A DNA stretch of 64,000 nt from Nectonema munidae (taxonomy: Eukaryota > Nematomorpha > Nectonematoida > Nectonematidae). A program made the position numbers and the translations under genes. The notes beneath the pieces were generated by a model. The model was not told the DNA's origin. It did not search any database and was given only the letters and a program-made list of their open reading frames with translations. Below are positions 24,901-36,900 of the stretch, in pieces. Location: contig JAUIRK010001052.1 of the NCBI GenBank assembly GCA_030549495.1, forward strand, positions 62,001 through 126,000, read 5' to 3'. The stretch's first letter is position 1; each line of letters begins with the position of its first letter.

Positions 24901-27900
24901 TTAAACATGATAAAACTTTTACCCCCTTAAGCTAAAGTTCTAAAATGCTTATTTTATCCGTTGAAGACCTGAATTTTTAAGACTATTCGTGTTCTTCAAT
25001 GGAATTTTATAGGAGAAGATTTCAATGCCTTGGCACACTGATGTCACACTGGTCTTCAAACAGTTAGAATACTTTTTTATGAAATGTTTCAAAATTTAAG
25101 CAGGCCACATAGAAAAGGTAAACGTTTGGCAGTTAGTCCACCCCTTGTGAATAAAATGTGTTATTCAGAGCTAGGACACTTCCTTGGAAGAAGCAATTAT
25201 TATTCACTCCTTATTAGGGTAATTGAATATACAAATAATATTCATTAATTTATTTTTAATATTTATTATATGTGCGACAAATTCGTAGTTATAACGCAAT
25301 CATTTTTCATAAAATTTATACATCAAGTATGATTTTTTCAATATTTTCTCTTATAAATTTTTCTATGTGCTGTGCACCACATGGTCTTAATTATTTAAAC
25401 CGTAGACGAATTCTTAAATCCCGCTTCACCTTTTTTGCTCTCATGTTTATGTTTATATCTTATAAGCCATCTTAATTTTCAGTTTTTGTAATAAATTTTT
25501 GATGTAAGCAATATGAAATATAAGCCTTAATATCTTGATCACCGAATCAATTTAATTAAATTTTTGCCTAAAATTTATATACATTCAAATCAAAACCAGC
25601 AAGAATCTATCTTAGTTTTATCTATTATAGAACCTTGATTTAAGAACAGCTTCTATTTGTCTCCCTAACCTCTATATATTTTCTAAGATTGTTTGAGTTT
25701 TATAAAGTAAATTGAAAGCAGCTCCAATCTTTTTCCAGACAAAAAATTTGAGGCTCTGAAAGAATTTTTATGGCACTGATAATATTTTTACTAGAAGATT
25801 TAGCTTCTTTTCCAAGATTACTACTGACATTCTTCCTCTAATCTTGCTTTACAGCCTTCATCAAAAGTTTCACAGATTTGGACCTGGCTTTCAATCACGG
25901 TTTATTCTCCTACAGACATAGCATCAGAGAAATTTAGCTTCGAATTGACAATACTTGTATAAAACATTCTTTCACAAACTTGAACACTTTCAAGTCAATG
26001 TACGAAGTTTTGAATTGCAAGAAATTTTAACATAAAATCACTTTCAGAAAAAATGTCTCGTTGAAGAAATGCAGAATAAATATATGCACAATCAAGAATA
26101 AAGTTTATTGATGTAGGAAGAAGAGGTCTGTTTTTTGTTGTCTTGTTTTTTTGCCTTGCAATATTAGGGATACTAGGTAAAGACAATGGCTAAAGTTGTT
26201 TCGTGTTATTTGATAGCGTGCAATCGTTTGTGATCCTCTATTATTTTTTGTAATCTATCAAATTTGTCTCAGTATTTTGTAATATACTTTTGTAATTTTC
26301 CTTTTTTAAATATTTGAAAAAATTGAATTAAAATCTAAAATTTGACCCAATTCTTCAAAATTTCCCAAATCTTTTGCCATTTTTAAATATTTTGCCAAAT
26401 TTTCTGATAATTGTCTCAGTCTTCTTTTTTTAAATCTTTTACTCAATTTTCTAAAATTTGATGCTATCTCCTAAATTAGTCTAAATTCTTTGTAGTTCCC
26501 TCAACCGTCTTCAAGACAACTCGAGCTCTGGCAATACCTCCTCAGGACAATTCAAATGGTCTTGAAACCAAATTGTCCTGTTTCGTTAATGAAATATTTT
26601 GTAGTACTACTACACATTTTAAAAATTTATGCAACTAATCATAAAGATTTGCATAAAAACAGTAATACAAGTAAAAATGTATACACAAAATTTATAGGAT
26701 TGTAAAAGATTGCGACAAGGTTAGAAAGCTAGCGACAAATTTTGACAAATTTAACTGGATTGTGACAAAAAATAACCAAAATGAAAGATTGTGCAAGAAT
26801 TTCATAGATTACAAAAAATTATAGGGGAGCATGAAGGATTGGGACAAAAAAAAGTAAAATTTAAATAAGAATCATGGAAGACTCCGACCAATTTGCTTGA
26901 TTACAAAAATTTCTAGGTGTCTGGAAACGATTACGCCAAATTTAGAGGGAGTGCGACAAAGTTGGGGGTAGTGCGTAAAAATGTCAAACTCTTATTTACT
27001 TATGTTTAAAAACGGTTATCTTCCAAGCGTCTCTTGTCGCTACTACGGACGTGTTCCTAACCCGAGGTTCTACGTATATGTATAAGATACTTAACTTTGT
27101 AAGTTAATTTTTATTTAGTTTAGTGGATATTCACCTCTTTCTCTTGCTTCCAGGATTTTGGATGCTAAAAGCAATATAATCATTACTACAGGTGAGGCTT
27201 TATAATAATTTTTTTCAAATGTATGATTTATTTTCTCATCAGTGTTTAAAATATAAATAATGAATATAATTATTACCTGCCTCTGACTTTAAAAAAATGA
27301 AAATGTCTATTTTGTAAAGTATTTATTTTCAAATATAATTTTGTAACATATTTAAATTCTAAAAATAAACTAATTGATAAACAGTATGAACTTTATTCAC
27401 CAATTAAATTTTTTTAAAAGATTGATTTTCTATCACTCTGGTCATCATCAGATCAATCCGTTAGCTTATTCATGAATAAACCCAGCACTATAGTCTATTT
27501 TGCTTGAATTGGATTGCTTCAAAGTAAACTGTTAACTATATAAAAAAAATTGAAAATTTGAATTAATTAAAGAATGTGAAGATAATAATTATCTAGATTA
27601 CCCAATCATGGAAAATTGAATCCTTGTTTATGCTTCTTAGTTAAGTTGACTAAGTTAGTTTTTTAAGTCTTTTGGTTTCTTTGTTAGAGTCAATTCTTCT
27701 CCTGTAAAATTTAAGACACACATTTGACTATTGCTAATTCCGAAAGCACCAATTCGCCATTTTGATTTGAATATAATTCTGATATCATTAATTAAGAATT
27801 CTGAACAGGCTAAAACTTTTCATCAAGAAGAAAGATTGGACATATGTATGCAAATACTGAAGGCTGGTTAACATCTTTTGAAGTCAAGGCTAATTATAAT

Positions 27901-30900
27901 TAAGGATAATTATCTGTTCAATTAGTCGTAACCTTTAACTAATAAAGATGCAGCTCTTAAATTTATTCCTGTATTTATCAAATTTGTTTATGATGAAAAC
28001 TAAAGTCTTTATCAAAATTACAATATAGACGAAACAGCATTGGGAATGTATGGCAAATCAAATGTCTAAAAAACATTCTTCATAAGAAATACATTGTGAA
28101 AATTCATCACTTTCAATGTATTAAACCAATTTTTTCATCTCATTTAAAAAAGTAAAATATGAGTGAAATAAAGTAAAAATTTTGCCATTGATAATCACTA
28201 ATCGCGAAATAGACGAATCTCGAGAATTCTGAATTAGTGATAGTCGACTCCATTGCCCACTTTGTTTTATCTTTAATTCTGTTTCAAGAAAATTTTGGAT
28301 AAGTGAAATACTTGTGCTAGCTAATAAGAGTGTTTTTGTTGAAAAGTAAGATTTATCGCACAAGCTCTCTAACAAGTCTCTGAAAAATCATAATTTTCTT
28401 TTTTGTTTTCTTTTATATAAGCCTAGCTAGCCATGGTGTGTTTGATGCCAAGCCCCTCCATCAAAATTACGGACCACGAACAAAAAATTTTAATTTATAA
28501 ATTAAAAGTAAAATATGGAAACTATTTTTTGACAACATGCTTCTTCTAATAAAATAAAAATATAGAAACTCATGGATATGATTAGGAGTGACGATTAAAT
28601 TGTTAAATTTTGTTGATAACTTCTGATAAAAGAAGAAAGGTCTATAATAAAAATAATTATCTTAAAGATTATTATTTGAGAAATAATTTTTTTAGTTATC
28701 TGTATCGCATCCAGTGGCGATTCTAGATTTTCAAAAGTGAGGGGGCCAAACAAGGGCCAAGTTTTTAAAAAGTTGTAAAAAAATAGGTTTAAAACTAAAA
28801 AATTTAAAACTTATCAATTTTTTTCATTAGAATTACTTATCGATATTTAGAATTCTGAAACTTTAGTTTTTAATAATCAATTTGGATGGTGCTTTCATGT
28901 TCCGATGCCAGCAGAGACCTCAAATTAAGAGTGCTCTTGGTCTAAGATTCACCCGTCCAGATAAGAGAGATATTTCTTCCCCTGGATGCAAAACCCACTC
29001 AAAAAAATTAAATTATAAAAAGTTTCGAGTAAATTTTAAATCGAGTAAAAAAGTGGTCCCGCCAAAAAAAAATTTCAATGTCAAGTTTTTAAGATTAATT
29101 TTAGACTTGTGTACATTCGACACTCATGATTGTTCCCCTTTGTTTTATAGTAGTTACTTTTCTTGTGTTTTCACTAGTATTAGCTGCCCTTTTTGTAAGC
29201 AGTCAAAAATGTATCCATTTTTTAACTCCATTTATCAATTATATTTATAAGTTTGTCAGAGTACTGCGAAAGAGAAATTCTTTACCCACAAAACTTATCA
29301 AATATATATCATTTTACATTCAAAACTACTCTCAATTTGTTTGAAGGTATATTATGAGTTAATTCCAAACAGAGTTTAGTCTGGTACTCGGGTACCCGCA
29401 ATTTCAGGTCGCGGTATTCACGCGCCACCCAAGACTGCATTGCATGTTCTTTATTTCGAAGATGAAAATAATGAAAGCAAAAGAATTGAAATAATTAGAA
29501 AAAGGGTTGATGATAAGTGTGAATGGAAGAAATATTTTTGTTGAACTGTTTGTTCCTCCCTTTTTAAAAGTTCTCGACTCTATATGCGGAGGAGCGCCTC
29601 CTAGTTTGAAATTTGCTGCTTTAAGATCCAGTTTTAGTCATCCACTTTATGAGTTTTTATATAACTTAAAGAGGGCCTGAAATTATTAATATGTGCTTTT
29701 AAAAATATTTTTAATGATATTTACTCATAACAGCGTAAAATATCAATAAAGCTAAAATACATGATTGATATAGTATCGAGATGCTGCAATATCTTCACAA
29801 GACATCGAATAAAAGTGTTATCATAATTTCCATCTTTATTTATTCCTTATTATCAAAATTGGCTCAAAGTGAGGAGAGAGAACATTTCAGTTTTTCAACT
29901 ATTGATTTTGCAAATTTATTATTTTCTCTAGCTTATTTCACGTGATTAAAATAACATAAAAATAGTATTGTGTATTTCAACTACAAAAAGTTAAATCTAG
30001 ATTCTTATTGATTTCTTTATAATTCTATTTCTTTTGCTTCACATTCGGCGTCTATTAACGGTATTATGGATCAGTAGTTTCATAGGACTTCTTTTATGCT
30101 TTATTTACCCTATTTCCATGCTCATAATAGTAATGATTTATTCAAGTGAATTACTAATAAATATTTCTAGCATAGCAATCAATAGCATTACTCTTATTTA
30201 TTCCATTCTTTGGCTTTTTATAAATTGCTTACTTGATGATTGATTAGTCGATTTAATGCGTAGTCCAGAAGTGTGTGCAATACCTCTTTCTTATTCTATT
30301 CAAGCTTTGAAATAATTTCATTACTATAAATTTTGTTTCAAAAGATTTTACACTAATTCATGTTTTAAACCTTCATTCTTCTGATTTAAATATCTTTTCA
30401 GTAGCATGAGATCTTTTTATTTATGAAAATTTTTATCTTGCATTTCCTATCTTGTATATTGGGCGTGTGAGTAAGGTTGGTTAGGTACTGAGTTTCGATA
30501 CATCAAAGTTTTGGGTTCGATGCCGCATGAAGCCTACTAATAAAAAATACTCTTTTATATTTGATTTATGATAAACATTGAAATGTATATGAAAAATCCA
30601 AATCCGAGTGAATATGATTTATTTTATTAAAATATTCTTTGTCAAAACAAAGAGTAATTCAAGCAAACTAATAACAAATTTATAGATGGTGCAGTGTTTT
30701 TGTGGAAAATAGATTTAAAATGGGAAATATGCTATTCTGATGTGATATTAGAACCGGGAAAATGATGAAATTTTGGTCGATTTTTCGTTGTCGTTATTTT
30801 ATGAAATTAAGGAATAACTTATTTTTCTTTATGACTTTTTTGTGTGACTTTTTCATGCAATGGTTCGCCATTCTCAATGTTTATAGAAGTTATCATTTAA

Positions 30901-33900
30901 TTAAAGGAAGAAACCTTTTGAAAACGCATAATAAATTAACAAACATGTCTTACTTTTTTGATGATTCTGATAACGGAAAGTTGTAGAAAAGTCAAAAAAG
31001 AATATTTTTAAAGATTTCGACAACTTTAGAACACATTAGAAAAAATACAATGGTATTGTAAAAGGTTTTGATGATTCGAAGAGGATTGATTTGAAATTTG
31101 AAAAGAGTAAAACATGAAAAAATTGTTCAATATGATGATCGTAAAATGATTTAAAAAAAATAAAGGTATTGCAGAGGATTGCCCGAAAAAGTTTATTTAC
31201 ACTTTTATTTTAATTCAAAATTATAACATGGTGAACATTTTTTGAGGCACTATATATTAACGATAAAAACGATTTTGATATTTTTCATCCTTATGCCTAA
31301 TTCTGTGTAACACGAATTTTCTTTCTGCACAATATATCTTTTTTCTAACTTTTTTATTAGAAAACAATAGAAAATGCCCATTATTCGTTTTTAACTTTGC
31401 TTTTGTGGCTTTTACTGTTTTATGTTAATACATGTTTTTGTTTTTCATACAATTAATACAAGTGCTTTTAAAAAATATTTATTGAATCATTTGTCACAAT
31501 AGTTGCAAGTTACAGTTTTTTTATCACAAGAATGTTCTTTACAACAAGCTTTTGAGGAAATGGAACATATTTTTCTTGGGGTTTATTTTTTATTTACTAT
31601 TTCAGAAGTTTGAGCTTGCGTGCTTAATGTGAAAAAATCAATCACGTTTTTTAATTCGGAGGAAAGATAAACATTTTCTAACCTATTTTTCATATATGCC
31701 AATGAAAGTTTTTCTCCTAAATTTTTGAGAAAGTGTTTTCTTGATTAACAATAACCATTTTTCTTTGCAATTAGGTATGAGTTGAGACATGCCACGTCAA
31801 GCATGTTGAAGAATATAATCAATCGCCAGCGAACTGTTTTTCTTTTAACTGTATATTCTTCTATATATTCACCAATCAGGTCAACACCACCCTTTGCCTT
31901 ATTATAAAAATTAATTAAATTAGGTATTCTCTTTTCATTGACAAAATCAGAAGCAAAAAATTACTTGATACAAGACATAGAGTCTTATTTTTTTGGCTGC
32001 ATAAGATAAAATTATGATTTTGTTTTCGTTATCATATTTGAAAACTGTAGAGCCAACTTCTCCACCTTTGGAGTTTTTGAAAGATAAAGGAAGTTCTTTC
32101 TTGCTTTGACGAATAGTTCCGACTAAAGTAAGATTTTTTTCTAGAAGTTTAACGGACAAACTATGGCTTGTAAAAAATTATCAAGCGTAATATTTCTGCC
32201 AGTTTTTTCAAAAGGTTTCACTACCTCCAAGCAACCTTTTTCTGCTAAATTAATTGTTCTTACGTTGTTTTCCTTTCCCAAGTAAATTATTGCATTGAGA
32301 GCATAACGGATGAGGTTATCAAAATTTGTATTTTGCATATGTTTTAGCTTATTATGTAAAGAAATTGGACTCTTAATTATGAAGTTCTTTCTTGATTTTT
32401 AAAAAAGTTATTATTTTATTAAAATTGAATGACTACATTTTGCAGTCATTTTACGATTTTTTGACAAAAATAGAAGAATTATTTTATGTTAGACCTTCTG
32501 ATACATATTTATCAAATTAAAAAGTGCAGTTTTCGTAGATTTGTTGGCATTCAAAGGTAGAGGTAAAGGAAAAATTCTGTTTTGAAGAAGTGATTCAACA
32601 AATCACTTTCCCCATTAAACCACAAGCTTTTTTCAAATTTTCATTGAAAGATTTCTGATATCTGTTTTAAAAATCCTTTATATCTTAGTGGAAACGCTCC
32701 TCTTCCTCTGAGCATGATCCCATATTCTACTTGAAATTGTCAAGATGAACATGAAGATAAAGTTATGGACCTTCAATGATATTCAATAGCCCATGTGGTG
32801 ATATCACTTCAACAAGATTTCAAACACTTCACATAATTATCAGTTATGTTATTGCCCACAAGATCTTGTACTACTGTAACAAAACTCTCCCTAACTTGTT
32901 CTTTTCTTTTCTTTAAACTTCTTTGGAAATTACTGTTGATTTTATGATTTTCCTTATTGTGATTCATTGCTTATAAATGCTCTCATATTTACCTCTGAAA
33001 GCTTAGGAAAAAAGTCTTAAAGGAATTTGAAGACTGCAAATTCTTTATCAAGAGCGATAACAATGCCATTCGTTAGACACCGTTGTAATGGAGAAAAAAA
33101 GAACTATCTTTGATGCTTGTGTTTTCTTTAGTAGTGTTCAGCTTTTTCTCTACAATCGCAATAATAAAGATAAAACAAGCTTTATGCAACTATGTTGAAA
33201 TTCCATCAAAATGCCACTATTTTGAAGTTTCGGACAACTTCCCCGTGGGACAACTGTGGGGTACTGGTGCAATTGTAATTAGATCTGAAAAAAGCACGTG
33301 CAATTTTCTTAGTTCGACTATTCATTGGATCTCGCCTTGATGCCCTAAATCAGATGCCAAAATTTCCTTTGTAATCTTCACACATTTTTACATCGCGTCA
33401 AAGAGAACTTCTTTACTCTTGTCCTGATGAATTGACCACATATGTAGCAGAATGCGTAAGAAGACTGCTTGCATCATCTTGATGGCATTTCAGTTCTTGT
33501 TATCTAAAGAGTTAAAAAGGCTAACGCCAAATTATATTAGTTTTTTGAATTGAATTTGGGAGATTTTGAAAATTGAATTTTTAATACTCTTAACGTATTT
33601 AAAAATCATTTTAAACTGGTATTAGATTGAAGAAAGAAAAATTTCTGAATTGAATGTTCTAACCACAAAGGCAAAGTTCAGGGATAAAACTATTCTTTTC
33701 CTTTTTGTTTAGTTATGAAGAAGAACTGAGAAATTGTGGTTTTAACCCAGGAACAAGACAACAGTGAAATTTGTTGTATAGTGTTATATTTTAGCACTAA
33801 TATGATTTCCATTCATAATTTTAAAAAATATAATGGTTCTTCATAAAAAAAATTTGTATAAATTTTATGATTTAATAATTTGTCTATTTTTGAACCATAA

Positions 33901-36900
33901 ATTCGTCTTTTAAAAATTCTGTTCGATTTTTCACAGGAATTGTGAAATTGTAATAAATTTTTTACATTCTAAGTAGATTTGCTAATTTCTATTTATTGGA
34001 ATTGTAACCCTAATGAAAAATTTTATATTTTTGTTTCCAATCTCTATGTGCTTCTGAAACTTAAACTAGTTATTTTTTATTTCATGTTTTAAACGGTTGC
34101 TCCTATGAAAAATGACTCTGAATATATTTTTTGTTTAATTTTCTTTGTTTTTCTAAAGATCATTATTCTAAATTGCCTTTATGAAAAGTTCGTGTTGAGC
34201 AGTGATTCTTAGCCTAGGGTCCACGACCCCTAAGGGGTCCATGGATGCATCTCAGGTGGTCCATGAACACTTTTTCATTTTTTGTAAAAAAAAAAAACCA
34301 AAAGTGAGTGGAAATAATCAATCAATTTGTACGTGTAAAAATATCAGAAACAAAAAGCTGATTTTTAAAGTTTGAATAAGAAGCAAGCGGTCGCTTTTTG
34401 CCTTTTCTCCTTGAATTTACGTAAAATTTGCTTTGCTACCTGTATTTGACGTCTTTTGAGATCAAATAATTCATGCCAATAGAATAAAGCACAAATATTG
34501 ATTACATGCAAAGTTGTTTTTATCACTTTTTATTCAAAAAATTTCCTTGTGGGGGTCTATGGCTTTCATCACCTTCTTAAAGGGCTTCATGACTGAATAA
34601 ATGTTCAGGTGTAAGGATATAATGTAATAAATATGCTGAGTATTTTATATACTCATTTGAATGCACTATGTGCTCATGTCTCCTTACGAGCATTAATTTA
34701 ATATTTTTTTAATTTTAAGATGGAGTTTTTCGAGGAAGCAAATATATCGCTCTTAAAGATATTTCAGATCAAAGTATTAAAATATGTCGTGAAAAGTAAG
34801 GTACAACTCATTTTATGTATTCAAATACGCTCTTCTTATAATTATTATTTAAGTGCTCTTTGACCTTTTTAGTTTGCTTGGTCATGGTTCACTCTTTTCT
34901 GAAACTTATTTAACATCGGTCCACAAATGTTTAAAAATTTGATTTATTTAAATCTAAAACAATTTGAAGTATATGTTTCAAATTGTTCAAATATTATTAC
35001 AGAGGCACACTTTTTACCGGAAGATAGCAAAAAGTAGCGCAAGATGCTAAAAGATAATAAAAACCGAAAGATTATGATTATTTCAATTTTGATTTTTGAT
35101 TCACTGAATCTAAAGATGTAACTTGTTTAGAAAAGTAGTTATTTATCATTTTGTGGTTTTACGTTAGGATTTTGGTTAGATTTCTGTCTTTAAAATTAAA
35201 TAGAATGAAAATAAATTATTTTTGCATTTTTAAGTTCCTCATTGAATTCTCCTTATATTATGCTATTAAAAATTAAAATGTGAGGATCTTTAATTTTTTC
35301 AAAAATACAGATATGTAAGCAGAACTTTTACTATTTTTAATTTAATTTTGTTAAATCAATGTAATTTACTGTGTATAATACAAATCTGAAACTTATTAAA
35401 AAAAACCAGAATTCATCTAAACAGTTCAAAAATTAAGATAGCTTTTCTTTCAAATCTAACCAAAGTCCGAAGTTTAACAGCGATTAATAAGCATAAGACT
35501 TAGTTAAAAGAAATTACTTATTTAGATTTAGCACACCAAACGCTATCAAAATCGGCGGTATTTATTAACTTTTGTTATATTCCTGTAGAAATGTTGAGAG
35601 CTGGAACGTTGAATGTCGGTGGCTGAATGTAATAAATCACCGAGATGTTGAATAGAAGAAGGGGAGGTATTGTAGGTTTACAAGGGGTAAGATATAAGCG
35701 TCCTTTTAAGCTTTTTTGGGTTGGCACTAGCAAGGGTACAACAGGAGTTGGCATGATGGTCAAGCTGGAATTTATTAGTAAGGTAGTTACTGTTAACTAT
35801 GTTAGCGACAGAATAATTGTATTGGATATATGTGTTTAAATAATGAGATATGGTCTTTCGTTTCAGTTTATGCCCCACAAATGGGCTTAGAAAACAAGAT
35901 GAAAGAAGAGTTGTATTTTGAATTAGATAAACTAGTATGCGATAAAAAAGAAAGATGTTTTATATTAGGAGATTTAAATGGACACATTGGTTTAAAAAGT
36001 AAAACTTATAAACATGTACATGGAGGATATGGATATGGGAGTACAAACGAAGAATGAAAAACATTTTAGCTTTTTATGACAGTATGAATCTTTTTGTAGC
36101 TAACATTTTTTTTGAAAAAACAACAGAACACAGGATTAGATACACGTCAGGAAAAGAGTCTTCAATGATTGGTTATATTTTATTGCCTCAAAAAGTCAAA
36201 AAATATTTAAAGAACACTAAAACTTTTTCGGATGAGTCATGTGTTACTCAACACAGACGTATTGTTTCCGATATAGTTTTTTCAAAATATGTTGAATACA
36301 AAAAGAATAGTGTCAAACTTCTCACAAAGCTTAAAACTCAGATATTAAAAAACATAGATGTTAAAGAAAAAGTCATTGATGAAATGCAAAAAGAGATGCT
36401 CAAATAAGAAACACTTAGGCCTATGTGATTTTCTCAGATTTGATTGTCTGGTCTTGAGTGAGGTTTTTTCTACTCTACTCAAATGCTCAATTCTTTTAAC
36501 TGATGGTCATGGTCCATCTTAATGTGGGCCGGTTTATCAGATTGGAAACAGCCGAAATATGGTATGATCTCGTAGTTTGTATAACATTTGGCTTTCCACT
36601 TTCTCGCCGGATATTGTGAAGCAAGAGTTAAATCCTAACTGAAGGATTTCATATTTCTTTTGGTAAACTGAGTTTATTTTGATTTTTGTATGCTAATGGA
36701 TCCTGTTTCAATATTCCGATACAAGTTTTGGTTTGGCTGCGATGAAATGTTTGTGCTTGTCGTAGTCAATAACACGCTACATTTTTACGATGTCTAGTGC
36801 TTTGTAATCTTGCTAGAACATAACCTTGTGTAGTTAAGGATTTGAATTCAAACCCCAACTCACCATAAGATTATTATCAGAAAAAAGAATTATTGCTCCA

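Larger units (their letters stand above)
23759..27118 (+). other. ACSS2 intron 3 (3.4 kb)
   Basis: Contains a minus-strand tRNA-derived SINE head (23825-23915), a hAT-like MITE (24083-24309) and two degenerate short-period repeat blocks (26220-26510, 26690-26990). A minus-strand frame around 25850-26186 reads fairly openly but matches no family I know. Confidence 0.75.
27192..34719 (+). other. ACSS2 intron 4 (7.5 kb, the longest)
   Basis: Holds one MITE end (28712 onward), a plus-strand SINE (30455-30540), piggyBac transposase remnant 2 (31487-32338), an unclassified fossil gene (32560-33480) and a hAT MITE (34200-34615). From 27430 to 27470 the sequence GTCATCATCAGATC occurs, a motif shared with 50400-50418. 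The remainder is AT-rich and unassigned. Confidence 0.8.

Noticed and set aside
25850-26186. Long readable minus-strand frame in intron 3
   Set aside because: It reads fairly openly with one stop, but I recognise no motif and see no splice context, so I do not call a gene or a transposon.
27440-27460. GTCATCATCAGATC motif, also near 50400, suggestive of Penelope-like or other element ends
   Set aside because: A short motif without any coding sequence or defined boundary; not enough to name an element.
28882-29344. Two overlapping plus-strand frames, 122 and 72 codons
   Set aside because: No recognisable domain; hydrophobic and lysine-rich segments follow from base composition. I could not link them to any transposon.
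33110-33340. 76-codon plus-strand frame with an apparent signal peptide
   Set aside because: It is the opposite strand of the fossil protein at 32560-33480, which explains its non-random look.
36830-36870. Possible third SINE type (GGTTTGAATTC on minus)
   Set aside because: The B-box match is weak and no second copy exists in the window to support it.
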